Part shown: piece after piece, positions 29,036-37,513 of the stretch | Layout of the letters: every line of letters starts with the position of its first letter | How positions within the stretch are numbered: position 1 is the stretch's first letter | NCBI GenBank assembly: GCA_002721785.1 | Contig: PBLO01000039.1 | Coordinates: 101,572-165,571, forward strand | Length of the DNA: 64,000 nucleotides | Source: Halieaceae bacterium | Lineage (GTDB): Bacteria; Pseudomonadota; Gammaproteobacteria; Pseudomonadales; Halieaceae | Reading direction: 5' to 3' | Position numbers and translations under genes: made by a program | The notes under the pieces: generated by a model | Told to the model about the DNA's origin: nothing | Databases searched by the model: none | What the model saw: only the letters and a program-made list of their open reading frames with translations

Positions 29036-29839
29036 CTACACCTCGGCTTGGCCGATCGAATCGAGCTGCTTTTTGCGCACATACACGTCAAACCGCACTG
29101 ATTTGCCTGACAAACTGTGTGACGGCCGCTGCGCGCCCAAAACAGGCGCGCGGAGCGGACGCTTCACCACTATCCGCTCGACGGGCTGTGCCCAAGCCCA
29201 TGCCCATAACTGTTCAGCGTCATCATCACCACCCGTTAACCGCTGAAGCATCGCCGCCTCTTTTTTCACGGCGGCGGCTTTTTTTCGCTCGGGGAACATG
29301 GGGTCCAAGTAGAGCACAGTGTCAGAGGGCACCGCTGATTGGCAACTATCCCCCGCGACAACCAGCATGCGCTCAGCGGCATCGCGCACCTGCTCGTGGG
29401 TGCTGACGCTGGCGGCAGCAATCGCTTCATTGAGTAACCAGGCAAGCACCGGCACCCGCTCATTCAGTGTGACCTCACAACCGAGGTCAGCCAGCACAAA
29501 GGCATCGCGCCCCATACCGCCAGTCGCATCCCAGACGCGCGGTTTACGATCCGCCTTGACCCCCACCGCACGCCCCAGCAGCTCATTCTGTCCACCCTTG
29601 CGTCGATGATGCATCGTCGCGGAGTCAAAGCTCACTCGCACTTCGGTGCCATCCGCCTCCAGCCAGGCATCAGTTTCGCCCACGACCAGCAGGAGCTCTG
29701 TCCCCTTCTTTTGGCCGCACAGCTCGGTACTCAAAGCGGCGGCCGCAGCGCGGGCGCGCGCCGGTGATTCCCCTGAAACAGCCAGCACCGCCGGGGGAGC
29801 GGGTACCGCGACACCCGCGCCAGTCATGATGGTTTGCAT
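29036..29839 (-). CDS. rsmJ: 16S rRNA (guanine-1516-N2)-methyltransferase
   Basis: SAM-dependent methyltransferase that modifies G1516 of 16S rRNA. I start at the ATG at 29839 (MQTIMTGAGVAVPAP), giving 267 residues; the track start at 29998 would run through the divergent LRR gene. Family features are WDATGGMGRDAFVLADLG (SAM site), LYLDPMFPERKKAAAVKKEA (catalytic DPMFP) and the C-terminal VVKRPLRAPVLGAQRPSHSLSGKSVRFDVYV. Divergent from the LRR lipoprotein with about 50 bp between starts. Confidence 0.93.
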   Translation of the reverse strand: MQTIMTGAGVAVPAPPAVLAVSGESPARARAAAAALSTELCGQKKGTELLLVVGETDAWLEADGTEVRVSFDSATMHHRRKGGQNELLGRAVGVKADRKPRVWDATGGMGRDAFVLADLGCEVTLNERVPVLAWLLNEAIAAASVSTHEQVRDAAERMLVVAGDSCQSAVPSDTVLYLDPMFPERKKAAAVKKEAAMLQRLTGGDDDAEQLWAWAWAQPVERIVVKRPLRAPVLGAQRPSHSLSGKSVRFDVYVRKKQLDSIGQAEV

Positions 29840-29888
29840 TGCACAATAGCCCGTGATTGACTGAGTCGAACCTGACTCCCAGCATACT

Positions 29889-30413
29889 ATGAAGCCATTC
29901 CGCACAGGGCCACGCGCCACATTAGCGCTGATCAGCATCGCCCTGATGACAGCATGTTCCACATTGGGCGAGTACGACATCACGGTCAACGATGTCACCG
30001 TCTATGAGCCCGGGTCGCCGTTACGCGTCGATGGCATTGAGGACACGGCTCTGCGGAACTGCCTGCAGCAAACCGCCGACGACATCGTGGCCACAGAGCC
30101 ACGCGATATCATGAGCCTGAACTGCAGTGACGAGGGCATTACCTCGCTGGCAGGGCTCTCGCAATTTGACCAAATCCGGCTGCTCAAATTGGATGACAAC
30201 GCCATACGGAATCTACTCGAACTCGGGCGCCTCGAAGCGCTGGAGCAACTGTGGCTCAATGACAATGACATTATCGATGCGATCCCAGTGCTGGGAATGA
30301 GCGGCCTACGCACGCTGCACCTGCAGGGTAATCCGCGCTTACAATGTCCACCACCGGATAGGATTCCGCCGATCCTGCAACTCACGCTGCCCGAGCACTG
30401 CACCGCACCATGA
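29889..30413 (+). CDS. Leucine-rich-repeat lipoprotein
   Basis: A 174-residue predicted lipoprotein: signal peptide MKPFRTGPRATLALISIALMTAC with the lipobox Cys at position 23. The mature part holds three to four leucine-rich repeats of the internalin-like ~22-residue type (IRLLKLDDNAIRNLLELGRL, LEQLWLNDNDIIDAIPVLGM, LRTLHLQGNPRL). LRRs normally bind proteins; the partner is unknown. The gene overlaps the lipid A acyltransferase by 4 bp (ATGA), so the two are probably translated together, which would suggest an envelope role. Homologous small LRR proteins beside acyltransferase genes would be worth looking for. Confidence 0.85.
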   Translation: MKPFRTGPRATLALISIALMTACSTLGEYDITVNDVTVYEPGSPLRVDGIEDTALRNCLQQTADDIVATEPRDIMSLNCSDEGITSLAGLSQFDQIRLLKLDDNAIRNLLELGRLEALEQLWLNDNDIIDAIPVLGMSGLRTLHLQGNPRLQCPPPDRIPPILQLTLPEHCTAP

Positions 30414-31288
30414 TTTATTGGCTTTACAAGGTATTGGCCCTTTTACCGCTCCCCATCAAATACGGGTTGGCCTGGGTGGCCGCCGTCCTCCTACAACGGG
30501 TATTCCGGTACCGGGCCAAGGTCATCGATACGAATCTAAAAAATGCCTTCCCCGATCGGGATGCGGCATGGCGAGCCGACATCGCCACACGGTTTTACCG
30601 GCAGTTCACCGATGTCACCATGGAAATCCTCCATGCGTCCCGCATGCCGCTCAGCGAATTCAAGCAACGTGTGACGATCGAGGGACTGGATGAGTTCGAG
30701 CGACTGACTGAGAATCGCTCGAAGTCCGCCATCGTGCTGACCATTCATCTGGGGAACTGGGAATGGATGATGCACGCCGCCAACGCCCATGGCGATATCC
30801 CCATCGATCCGGTCTATAAACGACTCCGTAATGAAGGCGCCGAGCGCTTTGTCTATGAGGTGAGGAGCCGATTTGGCGGTGAGCCGATCCTGATGGAGAA
30901 GGTCGCGCGCAATGTGCTCAAGAACCGTCGTCGATTCCGGGCTCTGGTCCTGCTGGCTGACCAGTCACCGGGCGGCCGCGATAACGTCTATTGGAGCGAT
31001 TGGCTCAACCAACCCACGGGCTTTTTCTTGGGCCCCGCCACGATCGCGCAATTGACTGGCTTCCCAGTGATGTTTGCCCGCTGTCGGCGAAAAGCCCGTG
31101 GCCGCTACCACCTGAGCCTGATACCCATTGTCGAAACGCCTGGGCAGCTCACCGAAGAACAAATTATCGAGGCGTATATTCGCACTGCGGAGCAAACCAT
31201 TCTGGAGGAGCCCGAGAGTTATCTCTGGTCCAATCGTCGTTGGAAGCATCAGCCGCCTCAGGTCACAACACAAGCGCCTGAAGCCTGA
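30410..31288 (+). CDS. Lipid A late acyltransferase (LpxL/HtrB family)
   Basis: A 292-residue LPLAT-family enzyme with an N-terminal membrane-proximal hydrophobic segment (WLYKVLALLPLPIKYGLAWVAAVLL). The catalytic HX4E dyad is His113-Glu118 in TIHLGNWEW. Other family blocks are NLKNAFPDR, LLADQSPGGRDNVYWSDWLNQPTGFFLGPATIA and EPESYLWSNRRWKHQP. It transfers a secondary acyl chain to lipid A at the inner membrane. Whether it is an LpxL- or LpxM-type enzyme cannot be settled here. The reading frame ends inside the heptamer repeat array. Confidence 0.9.
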   Translation: MIYWLYKVLALLPLPIKYGLAWVAAVLLQRVFRYRAKVIDTNLKNAFPDRDAAWRADIATRFYRQFTDVTMEILHASRMPLSEFKQRVTIEGLDEFERLTENRSKSAIVLTIHLGNWEWMMHAANAHGDIPIDPVYKRLRNEGAERFVYEVRSRFGGEPILMEKVARNVLKNRRRFRALVLLADQSPGGRDNVYWSDWLNQPTGFFLGPATIAQLTGFPVMFARCRRKARGRYHLSLIPIVETPGQLTEEQIIEAYIRTAEQTILEEPESYLWSNRRWKHQPPQVTTQAPEA

Positions 31289-31317
31289 AGCCTGAAGCTT
31301 GAGGCTTGAGGCTTGAG
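31276..31317. repeat. Six tandem heptamers (GCCTGAA x3, GCTTGAG x3) forming an imperfect palindrome
   Basis: Three perfect copies of GCCTGAA are followed by three perfect copies of GCTTGAG, 42 bp in all. The two halves are nearly complementary: folded about the central AAGCTT, every seventh pair is a G-G mismatch and the others pair. The array covers the stop codon of the lpxL-type gene and sits 8 bp before the stop of the convergent aldolase gene. It may act as a bidirectional transcription barrier; that role is inference. Confidence 0.85.
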
Positions 31318-31324
31318 GAGGAGC

Positions 31325-32347
31325 TCAGGGTTTCTGCGAAGACATGGTCAGCGCAAGATCCTCGATCATATCCTCCTGCCCGCCGACCGTGCCCCTACGA
31401 CCTAGCTCTACCAGTAAATCTCTGGCCGGGACGCCGTATTTTTCTCCCGCGCGTTTCGCAAACAGTAGGAACGAACTGTAAACGCCGGCATATCCCAAGG
31501 TCAGTGAATCTCGATCTACCCGAATGGGTTGATCCATCATGGGCACGACCAAGTCTTCTGCCACATCCATAATCTTGTAGAGATCGATACCGTCCTCGGC
31601 CCCCATTCTATGCAGCACCGCAGACAATACCTCGAGAGGAGTATTACCGGCGCCCGCACCCAGCCCTGCCACCGAGCCATCGATTCGATCAGCGCCAGCC
31701 TCGATAGCGGCCAGCGAATTCGCAACACCCATTGCTAAATTGTGGTGTCCATGAAAACCAATCTCAGTCTCGTCTTTAAGATGCTGTCGGAGGGTAGAAA
31801 TCTTTTTCGTCACTTCATCCGGCAACATATAGCCAGCCGAGTCGGTACAGTAAATGCAGTTGGCGCCATAAGACTCCATCAGCAATGCCTGTTGGAGAAA
31901 ATCCTGCTCATTCACCATATGAGCCATCATTAGAAAACCGACCGTATCCATACCCAAGTTGCGCCCCATACCGATGTGCTGCTCGGATATGTCGGCCTCA
32001 GTGCAGTGCGTCGCAATACGAATGGTTGAGGCGCCAAGGTCGCTGGCCATGCGAATGTGATCCAAGGTCCCAATACCTGGCACATGGAGTACCGAAACGC
32101 GTGCCTGCTTCATTTTTGGCACAACAGCGCCGAGGTATTCTTCATCGCTATGCGCTGGAAAACCGTAGTTCACAGACGCGCCGCCCAAACCATCGCCATG
32201 GGTGACCTCAATCAGCGGCATACCCGCCTCATCCAATCCACACGCTACGGCTACCATCTCGTCGATAGAAATCTGGTGACGTTTGGCGTGCATCCCATCC
32301 CGCAGGCTCATGTCATGCAGCGTGACTTTTTTGCCGTTCAAATCCAC
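31325..32347 (-). CDS. 4-hydroxy-2-oxovalerate aldolase
   Basis: Class II pyruvate aldolase of meta-cleavage pathways that splits 4-hydroxy-2-oxoacids to pyruvate and an aldehyde, which is channelled to the partner dehydrogenase. I start at the GTG at 32347 ([20 protein letters not shown]), which has a strong GAGGGGGT upstream and gives 340 residues, the usual length. The track start lies inside the preceding gene. Active-site blocks: [11 protein letters not shown], the metal-binding [16 protein letters not shown], and [16 protein letters not shown]. The C-terminal dimerisation region ([21 protein letters not shown]) is also present. Corresponds to MhpE/DmpG/HsaF. Confidence 0.95.
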   Translation of the reverse strand: MDLNGKKVTLHDMSLRDGMHAKRHQISIDEMVAVACGLDEAGMPLIEVTHGDGLGGASVNYGFPAHSDEEYLGAVVPKMKQARVSVLHVPGIGTLDHIRMASDLGASTIRIATHCTEADISEQHIGMGRNLGMDTVGFLMMAHMVNEQDFLQQALLMESYGANCIYCTDSAGYMLPDEVTKKISTLRQHLKDETEIGFHGHHNLAMGVANSLAAIEAGADRIDGSVAGLGAGAGNTPLEVLSAVLHRMGAEDGIDLYKIMDVAEDLVVPMMDQPIRVDRDSLTLGYAGVYSSFLLFAKRAGEKYGVPARDLLVELGRRGTVGGQEDMIEDLALTMSSQKP

Positions 32348-32360
32348 TTTGATACCCCCT

Positions 32361-33269
32361 CTACGCTCTTGCAGGCAGTGCGAATCGATCACTTGCGATC
32401 TCTTCGGCAAGCATCTCAGCAGTTCGCAATCCTGCTGCCGTCATAATGTCGAGATTGCCCGCGTACTTGGGTAAAAAATCCCCGAGACCTTCTACTTCCA
32501 GATAAGTCGACACGCGGTTGCCGTCGAACACAGGACCATTGACCAGGCGATAGCCCGGCACATACTTCTGGACTTCTGCGATCATCTCCATGACAGACTC
32601 AGTGATCGCCTTCTGGTCGGGCTCCTCATCCACCAAGCAATGCACCGTATCGCGCATGATCAGTGGGGGCTCCGCCGGATTAATAATGATGATGGCCTTA
32701 CCTTCTCTCGCACCACCGATCTCGGCGACTGCCGCCGATGTCGTGCGAGTGAATTCATCGATATTTTTTCGCGTGCCTGGTCCCACAGACTTCGAGCCCA
32801 CCGTCGCCACAATTTCTCCGTAGGCCACCGATTGCACACGCGATACCGCATGCACCATGGGAATGGTCGCCTGCCCACCACAGGTCACCATATTGACGTT
32901 CATGGCCAGCGATGCCGAATGCTCCGCGAGGTTAACCGGAGGAACACAGAAGGGCCCGATAGCGGCGGGCGTCAAATCGACCATGATCACGCCGAGTGCG
33001 TTCAGCTTTCGTGCGTGCTCTGCATGGGCGTATGCCGATGTGGCATCAAAGGCGATGCGAATATCATCTGCCACCACGTGCTCCAAGACCCCATCAATAC
33101 CCGTGGTGCAGGTTTTGACGCCCATCTTCTGGGCTCGATGTATCCCTTCAGATTCCTCTACACCCACCATCCAGACCGGTTCGATCCAATCGCTTCGCTG
33201 CGCTTTCATCAGCAGATCGGTACCGATATTTCCGGGGCCAATGATCAGCGCTTTCAGCTTGTTTGCCAC
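32361..33269 (-). CDS. Acetaldehyde/propanal dehydrogenase (acylating)
   Basis: Oxidises the aldehyde delivered by the aldolase to its acyl-CoA using NAD. Length 302 residues; GTG start preceded by GAGGAGAAC. The NAD-binding N-terminus is [17 protein letters not shown]; catalytic Cys130 is in [20 protein letters not shown]. The C-terminal [24 protein letters not shown] is typical of MhpF/DmpF/HsaG. Lies 13 bp before the aldolase start, so the two proteins are probably made together and form the usual channelling complex. Confidence 0.95.
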   Translation of the reverse strand: MANKLKALIIGPGNIGTDLLMKAQRSDWIEPVWMVGVEESEGIHRAQKMGVKTCTTGIDGVLEHVVADDIRIAFDATSAYAHAEHARKLNALGVIMVDLTPAAIGPFCVPPVNLAEHSASLAMNVNMVTCGGQATIPMVHAVSRVQSVAYGEIVATVGSKSVGPGTRKNIDEFTRTTSAAVAEIGGAREGKAIIIINPAEPPLIMRDTVHCLVDEEPDQKAITESVMEMIAEVQKYVPGYRLVNGPVFDGNRVSTYLEVEGLGDFLPKYAGNLDIMTAAGLRTAEMLAEEIASDRFALPARA

Positions 33270-33281
33270 GCTATGTTCTCC

Positions 33282-34064
33282 TCACGTGAAGACGACCCGA
33301 CAATCGCCTATCCCACTAATCTGCAAGCTCATCTCATCACCGGCCGTCACCGGCTCCAATGGGACCAGACTCCCCGACAACACGACATCGCCCTTTTCGA
33401 GCGTTATGCCGAACGTGCCCAGAGTATTGGCAAGCCAGGTGATGCAATTAACAGGGTTGCCCATCGCCGCAGCGCCCGTGCCCGTGGAGATCACTTCTCC
33501 ATTTTTACAAACCGTCATTTCACAGTTGATCAGATCGACAGCAGTAGGACTGATCGCAGCCGCCTCGTTCAGTGCAAACCAGCCGCAAGACGCGTTGTCT
33601 GCGACCGTATCCTGTATTTTGATTTGCCAATCCTTGATGCGGGAGTCGACGACCTCGAAACAGGGCATCACAGCATCCGTTGCCGCCAGCACATCGGCGT
33701 TGGTCAGACCCGGACCTTGAAGATCCTTCTTCAGCAAAAAGGCAATTTCGCCCTCAGCGCGAGGCTGGATGAGCGAGCCGGAAATCGCCATCACATCGTC
33801 GTGGCGCATAGCGTCTGTAATGAAGCCGAAATCTGGCTGTCGGACACCCAGCATGTCCATTACCGCCGCACTGGTCACGCCGATTTTCTTGCCGATGATT
33901 TTCTCTCCTGCGTTTAAGCGATTAGCTAAAAAACGGAGTGAGATCTCGTAGGCTTGCTCAATCGTCAGGTTTGGATGGCTATCGGTCAGCGGCGCTACCA
34001 TACGCCGATCACACATAGCCAAGTAAAGTGCGTCACCCAGGCGCTCTATTTCAGCTCGTTCCAT
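33282..34064 (-). CDS. 2-oxopent-4-enoate hydratase (MhpD/HsaE-type)
   Basis: Hydrates 2-hydroxypenta-2,4-dienoate-type compounds to 4-hydroxy-2-oxoacids. Length 260 residues, with a GAGGAG ribosome-binding site. Family blocks: GKKIGVTSAAVMDMLGVRQPDFGFIT, the metal-binding PRAEGEIAFLLKKDL, EVVDSRIKDW and MGNPVNCITWLANTL. Decarboxylases of the same fold (DmpH type) are an alternative, but the order hydratase-dehydrogenase-aldolase fits the hydratase. It lies 45 bp after an MBL-fold gene in the same direction, so no private promoter is obvious. The natural substrate could come from aromatic or steroid ring cleavage. Confidence 0.9.
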   Translation of the reverse strand: MERAEIERLGDALYLAMCDRRMVAPLTDSHPNLTIEQAYEISLRFLANRLNAGEKIIGKKIGVTSAAVMDMLGVRQPDFGFITDAMRHDDVMAISGSLIQPRAEGEIAFLLKKDLQGPGLTNADVLAATDAVMPCFEVVDSRIKDWQIKIQDTVADNASCGWFALNEAAAISPTAVDLINCEMTVCKNGEVISTGTGAAAMGNPVNCITWLANTLGTFGITLEKGDVVLSGSLVPLEPVTAGDEMSLQISGIGDCRVVFT

Positions 34065-34109
34065 GCTCTCCTCGCGGGGTAGATTTGATCCTCTCTTCGA
34101 GAGCGAAGG

Positions 34110-34910
34110 TTATCCCAATCCGGCTCGGATCTCAGGTGTTTGATCTAATCCATCAAGGGTATGCCAATCAAAACCGGTCTCTTGCGTCGCGTGTATCACC
34201 GCACATGATGATAAGCCCGGCCAGCCCTCGAGCGCCGCATCTGCGAGCTCAGGGGCATTGTTTTGCTGGCTGATGTGCGCCACGAAAAGCATCTTCAACT
34301 TGTCGGTGTCGGCATGGTCCAGAAACTGCCGGGCCTGCTGGTTGGTCAAGTGACCAAAGGCACCGCCCACTCGAGTCTTGACCGAATGCGGATAGGGACC
34401 CTCGGCCAGCATCGCCGGGTCATGGTTGAACTCGAGCACCAGGGCGTCGCAGTCGGAAAACGCCTGCACCACATGGGGCGTAATACTGCCCAGGTCAGTC
34501 AGGATGCCCAGCTTGCAGTCACCGGCCTCAAGGCAAAATTGCACAGGCTCGCGGGCGTCATGGGGCACTGGTTCGGCGGAAATCTGGCAATCGCCGATGG
34601 CGAAGTGATCACCGGGACGAATCACCACGCTATGCCGCAGCCCCTCCAGCTTGCGGCTGCTCGCGGTACCCGCAGTGAGAAAGACGGGGAGTGAATACGC
34701 CTTGGCGAGAGGCACCACGCCTCGGCAATGATCGCCGTGCTCATGGGTCACCAGAATGGCATCCAGATCTGCGGCAGCAACCCCCCGCGAGGCCAGTCGT
34801 TCTTCGGCCTCCTTGCGTGGCAATCCACAGTCTATGAGTAGGAGGGTCTCTCCCGTGTCGACCAGCGTCGCGTTCCCCTTGCTACCACTTCCGAGGGACG
34901 CGATGCGCAT
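34110..34910 (-). CDS. MBL-fold metallo-hydrolase (YycJ-like)
   Basis: A 266-residue metallo-beta-lactamase-fold hydrolase. It shows MRIASLGSGSKGNATLV, the metal motif VTHEHGDHCRG, PVPHDAREPVQFCL, GILTDLGSIT, LVLEFNHDP and LMFVAH-type metal ligands near KMLFVAHISQQNN. This matches the YycJ/WalJ-like subgroup, probably a nuclease or phosphodiesterase; the substrate is unknown. The gene follows bamC directly with a shared base, as in Pseudomonas. Confidence 0.88.
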   Translation of the reverse strand: MRIASLGSGSKGNATLVDTGETLLLIDCGLPRKEAEERLASRGVAAADLDAILVTHEHGDHCRGVVPLAKAYSLPVFLTAGTASSRKLEGLRHSVVIRPGDHFAIGDCQISAEPVPHDAREPVQFCLEAGDCKLGILTDLGSITPHVVQAFSDCDALVLEFNHDPAMLAEGPYPHSVKTRVGGAFGHLTNQQARQFLDHADTDKLKMLFVAHISQQNNAPELADAALEGWPGLSSCAVIHATQETGFDWHTLDGLDQTPEIRAGLG

Positions 34911-35941
34911 TAGGTGATATTACCCCGGAGAATCGTCAGAAGCGCCTGCTGCTCGCGTCGCTCAATCACCTCGCCATCAACCCCTCGCAGAGTAATGAGC
35001 ATCGTGTCATCGCTCTCGGCATCGAGATGGATCTGGTAGCGATGCCCCGCCAGTGGATGGTCGTCCTCCCCACCCCACAGCCAGTCAAACCAACCGCTGT
35101 CTTCCTCTTCCTGGGGACCGACGAAGGTCGCATACAAGACGCCTTCGCTCCGGTTGCGATCGTCGATCACAAAGTCGGCCTGCTCGGTGCCTTTAACCAA
35201 TGACGCCCAAGCACGGTCAAACGGCAGCGCAAGACGAATGCGCGTTTCCTGCTCCGTGTCCTCCAGGGTGATTCGTCCTGAGTCGCTCATGGAGCGGTCG
35301 GCCATCATTGAGATAGGCACTGATTCCGCACTGTTCGCCAAGTACTGCGCCACGTCTTGGAGCATCTTACGTTCCAGATCACCATCGTCTGACTCACGAG
35401 GCCAGTCGACATCTTCGACACCGCGGGTCTGCTGTAACACATGCAGCTCCGCGGTATTGCGCTGCACGCCGGTGTCGACCCGGAAACGGAAGCGCGTTGC
35501 CAGCTCACGGTCTTCAAGTTTGAACCACTGCGTATCAATGAGGCCCGCTTCGGCATCGACCGCCGCCACACCAATGCCGCTGGTCGTGAGAAAGCCTCGA
35601 ACCTGTGGCCAGAGCTGTCCGGGGGCCACATTAACCAGCGCCCAGCGCTCGCCAGAGAGGCTTTGAATGCGCACTGCGTCAGCCTGGTTGTTGGCGGTCA
35701 GCGGTGTGGGTCTGGGCGTTTCAAATTGCGTCGCGAGTTGGGCGCTCTCCGCCACGGGGGGCACGGGGTAGTCAGGCTGAATGGCGTCCGTCGATAGATG
35801 AGGCGGCACATCGATTGGTGCCAGCTCAGGGGCCGTTTGGTATCGACTGGCGTTATCCGGGAATAAACCGTCCTCGCCGAACAACCAACTGCAGCCCGAA
35901 AGTGGCAATGAAATCGCCAATAACAGTCCTAACCGCTTCAC
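34910..35941 (-). CDS. bamC: Outer membrane assembly lipoprotein BamC
   Basis: Lipoprotein component of the BAM complex. From the GTG at 35941, which overlaps the dapA stop as GTGA, the protein has 343 residues. The signal peptide KRLGLLLAISLPLSGC has the lipobox Cys at position 17. The unstructured BamD-binding N-terminal stretch (ASRYQTAPELAPIDVPPHLS, then PDYPVPP) and two helix-grip domains follow. The dapA-bamC order is the classical gammaproteobacterial pair. The ORF-track start lies inside dapA and would disrupt the signal peptide. Confidence 0.95.
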   Translation of the reverse strand: MKRLGLLLAISLPLSGCSWLFGEDGLFPDNASRYQTAPELAPIDVPPHLSTDAIQPDYPVPPVAESAQLATQFETPRPTPLTANNQADAVRIQSLSGERWALVNVAPGQLWPQVRGFLTTSGIGVAAVDAEAGLIDTQWFKLEDRELATRFRFRVDTGVQRNTAELHVLQQTRGVEDVDWPRESDDGDLERKMLQDVAQYLANSAESVPISMMADRSMSDSGRITLEDTEQETRIRLALPFDRAWASLVKGTEQADFVIDDRNRSEGVLYATFVGPQEEEDSGWFDWLWGGEDDHPLAGHRYQIHLDAESDDTMLITLRGVDGEVIERREQQALLTILRGNIT

Positions 35942-36810
35942 GCGAAATATGTCTCCATCGCCTGTTTTAACGGTGCACGGCAACCCTCAGAAAGAGGGGT
36001 CAACGGCAAGCGAATGCCCTCTTCGATCATGCCCCGGTGCGCCATGCCCCACTTTACCGGAATCGGATTCGCTTCGCTGAACAACAAATGATTGAGGTCG
36101 GATAGCCGGGCATCAATCTCCGCCGCGGCTTCCCACTCCTGCGCCAGAGCGAGGTTGCACATGGCCGCCATATCACCCGCGGCGATATTGGCCGTGACCG
36201 ACACATTACCTTTGCCGCCGCGGCGCATGAGTTCCAATGCCGTTGCATCATCTCCAGAGAAGACCGAAAAGCCATCGGGCACGGCTTCAATGAGCGCGGC
36301 TCCTCGCTCAACATCGCCGGTCGCGTCCTTGATCGCCACGATGTTATCGATCTGGCTAAGTCTCACGACCGTGTCATTGAACAAGTCGCAGCCTGTGCGG
36401 CCCGGCACGTTGTAGAGAATAATGGGCAAGTTCACAGCGCGAGCCACGGCCTGAAAATGTTCAAACAGCCCCTGCTGAGTGGGCTTGTTGTAGTAGGGCG
36501 TCACCGACAATGAGTAATCCGCGCCCGCCTCGGCAGCGGAGACAGTGAGCTCGATGGCCTCGTGGGTTGAGTTACCGCCTGTGCCCGCCACAACAGGGAT
36601 ACGCCCCCCCGCTTGCTCAACCGCGAATTGAATGACCTCGCAGTGCTCCGGCACGGTCAGCGTCGGGCTCTCACCCGTGGTGCCCACAACGCCCAGTCCA
36701 GCGGTGCCAGATTCAATGTGGTACTCAATCAAGCGCCCCAAGGCCGGCCAATCGATGGCGCCATCTGGGTGCATGGGCGTTACCAACGCAACGATGCTTC
36801 CGGTTATCAT
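35938..36810 (-). CDS. dapA: 4-hydroxy-tetrahydrodipicolinate synthase
   Basis: First committed step of lysine/diaminopimelate synthesis, condensing pyruvate with aspartate semialdehyde. Length 290 residues. TIM-barrel landmarks are GSIVALVTPMHPDG, GVVGTTGESPTLTVPEH, VAGTGGNSTHEAIELT, ADYSLSVTPYYNKPTQQGLFEHF and ILYNVPGRTGCDL. The Schiff-base lysine is in NIVAIKDATGD, and FSGDDATALELMRRGGKGNVSVTAN follows. First gene of the dapA-bamC-MBL-hydratase run. Confidence 0.98.
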   Translation of the reverse strand: MITGSIVALVTPMHPDGAIDWPALGRLIEYHIESGTAGLGVVGTTGESPTLTVPEHCEVIQFAVEQAGGRIPVVAGTGGNSTHEAIELTVSAAEAGADYSLSVTPYYNKPTQQGLFEHFQAVARAVNLPIILYNVPGRTGCDLFNDTVVRLSQIDNIVAIKDATGDVERGAALIEAVPDGFSVFSGDDATALELMRRGGKGNVSVTANIAAGDMAAMCNLALAQEWEAAAEIDARLSDLNHLLFSEANPIPVKWGMAHRGMIEEGIRLPLTPLSEGCRAPLKQAMETYFA

Positions 36811-36854
36811 CGATTTACTCCGGGAGGGACCTCAGGGGGTCGAGACAGAACTTC

Positions 36855-37433
36855 ATGGTGTCGCAATTATCCATTTCAGCGCGGGTTTCACAACTGCAGA
36901 AGGCACGGTTTTTCGGGTTTGCCAAGCGATTAGGGCCGACCATCGTCATGCTCGCCGTCTCCTTCGGAGGCGCGGCGCTGTGTCACGCGCAGGGCGCCGA
37001 TTTTGAGGTGCTGGTTGAACCGCTGACCGCTATTGATCGCCAGTTTATGACAGAGCAACGTGGTCGCGTGGAAGTACTCGCCAATCGCTTGGGGCGCGGC
37101 CTCACCGGTAACGTGGATCGGGACCTCGACACACTCCAGCGCATACTTGATGAGCGCATGGTACCGGCCAGCGATACTCTGACGTTGCAGGCGATGGGTC
37201 TGGTTTTCGGTGATTTACTGAGTGACCGCTTGAGTATGCAGTGGGTGGTTTACCGTGACCGCCAAGGGCGGTCACGGGCATTACGCTACCGCGAACTGGA
37301 TGTATTCCTGTTTCCCATGACGATGATTTCGAGAAGGCAGGAAGCGGGCAGTGATCGCCGGCTTCGCCCCCTGTTTGACGAAACAGTAGCCGAGACGCGT
37401 CCCTTGTTACCCGGTGGCAAGTGGTTTCAGTAG
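36855..37433 (+). CDS. Exported DUF3806-domain protein
   Basis: A 192-residue protein with an N-terminal signal peptide (LGPTIVMLAVSFGGAALCHAQ) after a rather long basic n-region. The mature part matches the DUF3806 pattern as I know it: an N-terminal helix, LQAMGLVFGDLLSDRLSMQWVVYRDRQGRSRALRYRELDVFLFPMTMISRR. Function unknown; probably periplasmic. Divergent from dapA with about 45 bp between starts. The central coding part contains an 11-bp perfect inverted repeat, listed separately. The exact start is uncertain because no good ribosome-binding site precedes the ATG. Confidence 0.78.
   Translation: MVSQLSISARVSQLQKARFFGFAKRLGPTIVMLAVSFGGAALCHAQGADFEVLVEPLTAIDRQFMTEQRGRVEVLANRLGRGLTGNVDRDLDTLQRILDERMVPASDTLTLQAMGLVFGDLLSDRLSMQWVVYRDRQGRSRALRYRELDVFLFPMTMISRRQEAGSDRRLRPLFDETVAETRPLLPGGKWFQ
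37253..37277. repeat. 11-bp perfect inverted repeat inside the DUF3806 gene
   Basis: CCGTGACCGCC, then AAG, then GGCGGTCACGG. The arms are perfectly complementary and the loop is 3 nt. There is no T run on either side, so it is not a simple intrinsic terminator. It lies within codons for VYRDRQGRSR. It could be a protein-binding site, an mRNA hairpin, or chance in GC-rich coding DNA. Confidence 0.6.
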
Positions 37434-37513
37434 CCAGATTGCGCGGACAACAGTTGACCCCACCGGACCATCGGTTACGTCCCGTCTCCCGGGTGACTCC
37501 GTATTTCGCCGAG

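Noticed and set aside
29258-29290. GC-rich stretch followed by T7 (plus strand), considered as a terminator
   Set aside because: It lies inside rsmJ in codons for a Lys/Ala-rich conserved segment and does not form a good stem.
32640-33917. 425-residue ORF on the plus strand
   Set aside because: It lies antisense to the acetaldehyde dehydrogenase and hydratase genes, which have full family motifs. Its own translation is His/Arg-rich without any domain.
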